This document shows, piece by piece, positions 17,076-17,598 of a stretch of DNA of 17,598 bases. The translations under genes and the position numbers were made by a program. Numbering within the stretch: position 1 is the first letter of the stretch; every line of letters begins with the position of its first letter. The notes under the pieces were generated by a model. It had not been told where the DNA came from, did not search any database, and saw only the letters and a list, made by a program, of their open reading frames with translations. The stretch is from Gemmatimonadota bacterium (GTDB lineage: Bacteria > Gemmatimonadota > Gemmatimonadetes > Gemmatimonadales > GWC2-71-9), in assembly GCA_024640185.1 (NCBI GenBank), contig JAHEFN010000010.1, positions 1 to 17,598 of the forward strand. The letters are read 5' to 3'.

Positions 17076-17598
17076 ATGCCAGAAGTGCCATTGTCAGAAA
17101 GACTTGCGGCCGTCCAGGCCACCGTCGCGGCCCGCCAACGGACCGGTGGGTGGTCGGCCCCACCGGTGATCGTGGCGGTGACGAAGACGCACGGGCCCGA
17201 GGCGGTGCGCACGGCGGTGGCGGCCGGGCTTTCGGCGGTGGGTGAGAATCGGGTGGCGGAGGCACTGGCCAAGCAGGAGCAGTGCCAGGGGCTGGCGGTC
17301 GAGTGGCATTTCATCGGGACGCTCCAGCGCCGCAAGGCCCGGCAGGTCGCCGGTCGGTTTGCCCTGGTCCATTCGGTGGATCGACTCGACCTGGCGGAAG
17401 AGCTTGACCGGCGCGTCGAGGCGGGTCGCCAGCCGGTCCTGGTCCAGGTGAACTGTTCGGACGAGCCGCAGAAGGGGGGGGTGGCTCCCGATGCCCTCGC
17501 CCCGTTGCTCGACCAGTTGCGTGAGCTGCCGCGGCTCGAGGTGCGCGGCATGATGACGATGGCGGCGTTGGGCGCGAGCGAGACGGCGGTGCATCGCA
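17076..17598 (+). CDS. YggS/PROSC-family PLP homeostasis protein, partial at right edge
   Basis: The reading frame is open to the window end and gives the first 174 residues (family length is about 230). The protein is a PLP-binding TIM barrel without known enzyme activity that keeps vitamin B6 and amino acid pools balanced in the cytoplasm. Motifs: AVTKTHG with the PLP Schiff-base lysine at K37, VGENRVAEALAK, EWHFIGTLQRRKAR, HSVDR, LVQVNCSDEPQKGG and RGMMTMAALG. ATG 17076 is the start, since it gives the normal N-terminus; no Shine-Dalgarno precedes it and a -10 box lies just upstream, so the transcript may be leaderless. A run of eight G (17474-17481) lies in the KGG-V codons without breaking the frame. 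It starts 25 bases after the DUF2723 gene, so read-through from the train is also possible. Confidence 0.95.
   Translation, partial: MPEVPLSERLAAVQATVAARQRTGGWSAPPVIVAVTKTHGPEAVRTAVAAGLSAVGENRVAEALAKQEQCQGLAVEWHFIGTLQRRKARQVAGRFALVHSVDRLDLAEELDRRVEAGRQPVLVQVNCSDEPQKGGVAPDALAPLLDQLRELPRLEVRGMMTMAALGASETAVHR

Noticed and set aside
17474..17481. G8 run as a possible frameshift in the yggS-family gene
   Set aside because: The motif continues correctly on both sides (EPQKGG then VAPD), so the frame is intact.

Overview
The window is GC-rich bacterial DNA with every recognisable gene on the + strand. Gene content fits a Gemmatimonadota-type genome: a DUF4175-like coiled-coil protein, an orphan FliA-type sigma factor, a secreted S9 prolyl oligopeptidase, a DUF2723/TMEM260-type membrane protein, and a tilS-hpt-ftsH-folP block. 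That phylum assignment is an inference from gene content and composition; no rRNA or other taxonomic marker is present.

Layout. Bases 2-1966 are the C-terminal part of a DUF4175-like protein rich in low-complexity Gly/Gln tracts, cut by the left edge. About 390 bases without a clear gene follow (1967-2356). They hold a strong 12-bp hairpin, a 16-bp perfect palindrome, further inverted repeats, and a possible small upstream ORF. Next is a sigma-28-family sigma factor (2357-3124). A short spacer with a hairpin and a candidate -10 element leads into a long gene train.

From 3212 to 17050 eleven genes run head to tail with no intergenic base. Every stop overlaps the next start by 4 to 28 nt. In order they are a conserved protein of unknown function, fumarylacetoacetase (fah), a GNAT acetyltransferase, pdxH, a secreted S9 peptidase, a cation diffusion facilitator, tilS, hpt, ftsH, an N-terminally extended folP, and a DUF2723 membrane protein. 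After 25 bases with a clear -10-like TATATT, a yggS-family PLP homeostasis gene begins and is cut by the right edge.

How the genes fit together. tilS (tRNA-Ile lysidine), hpt (purine salvage), ftsH (membrane protease) and folP (folate) form a block known from many bacteria. Upstream of it sit tyrosine catabolism (fah and its unknown partner), PLP synthesis (pdxH), exported peptide breakdown (S9) and metal efflux (CDF). The overlaps suggest one transcript with coupled translation. I found no CRISPR array, defence system, insertion sequence, tRNA or rRNA. The most interesting unknowns are the fah-linked protein family, the structured region ahead of the sigma factor, and the uninterrupted chain of overlapping genes.
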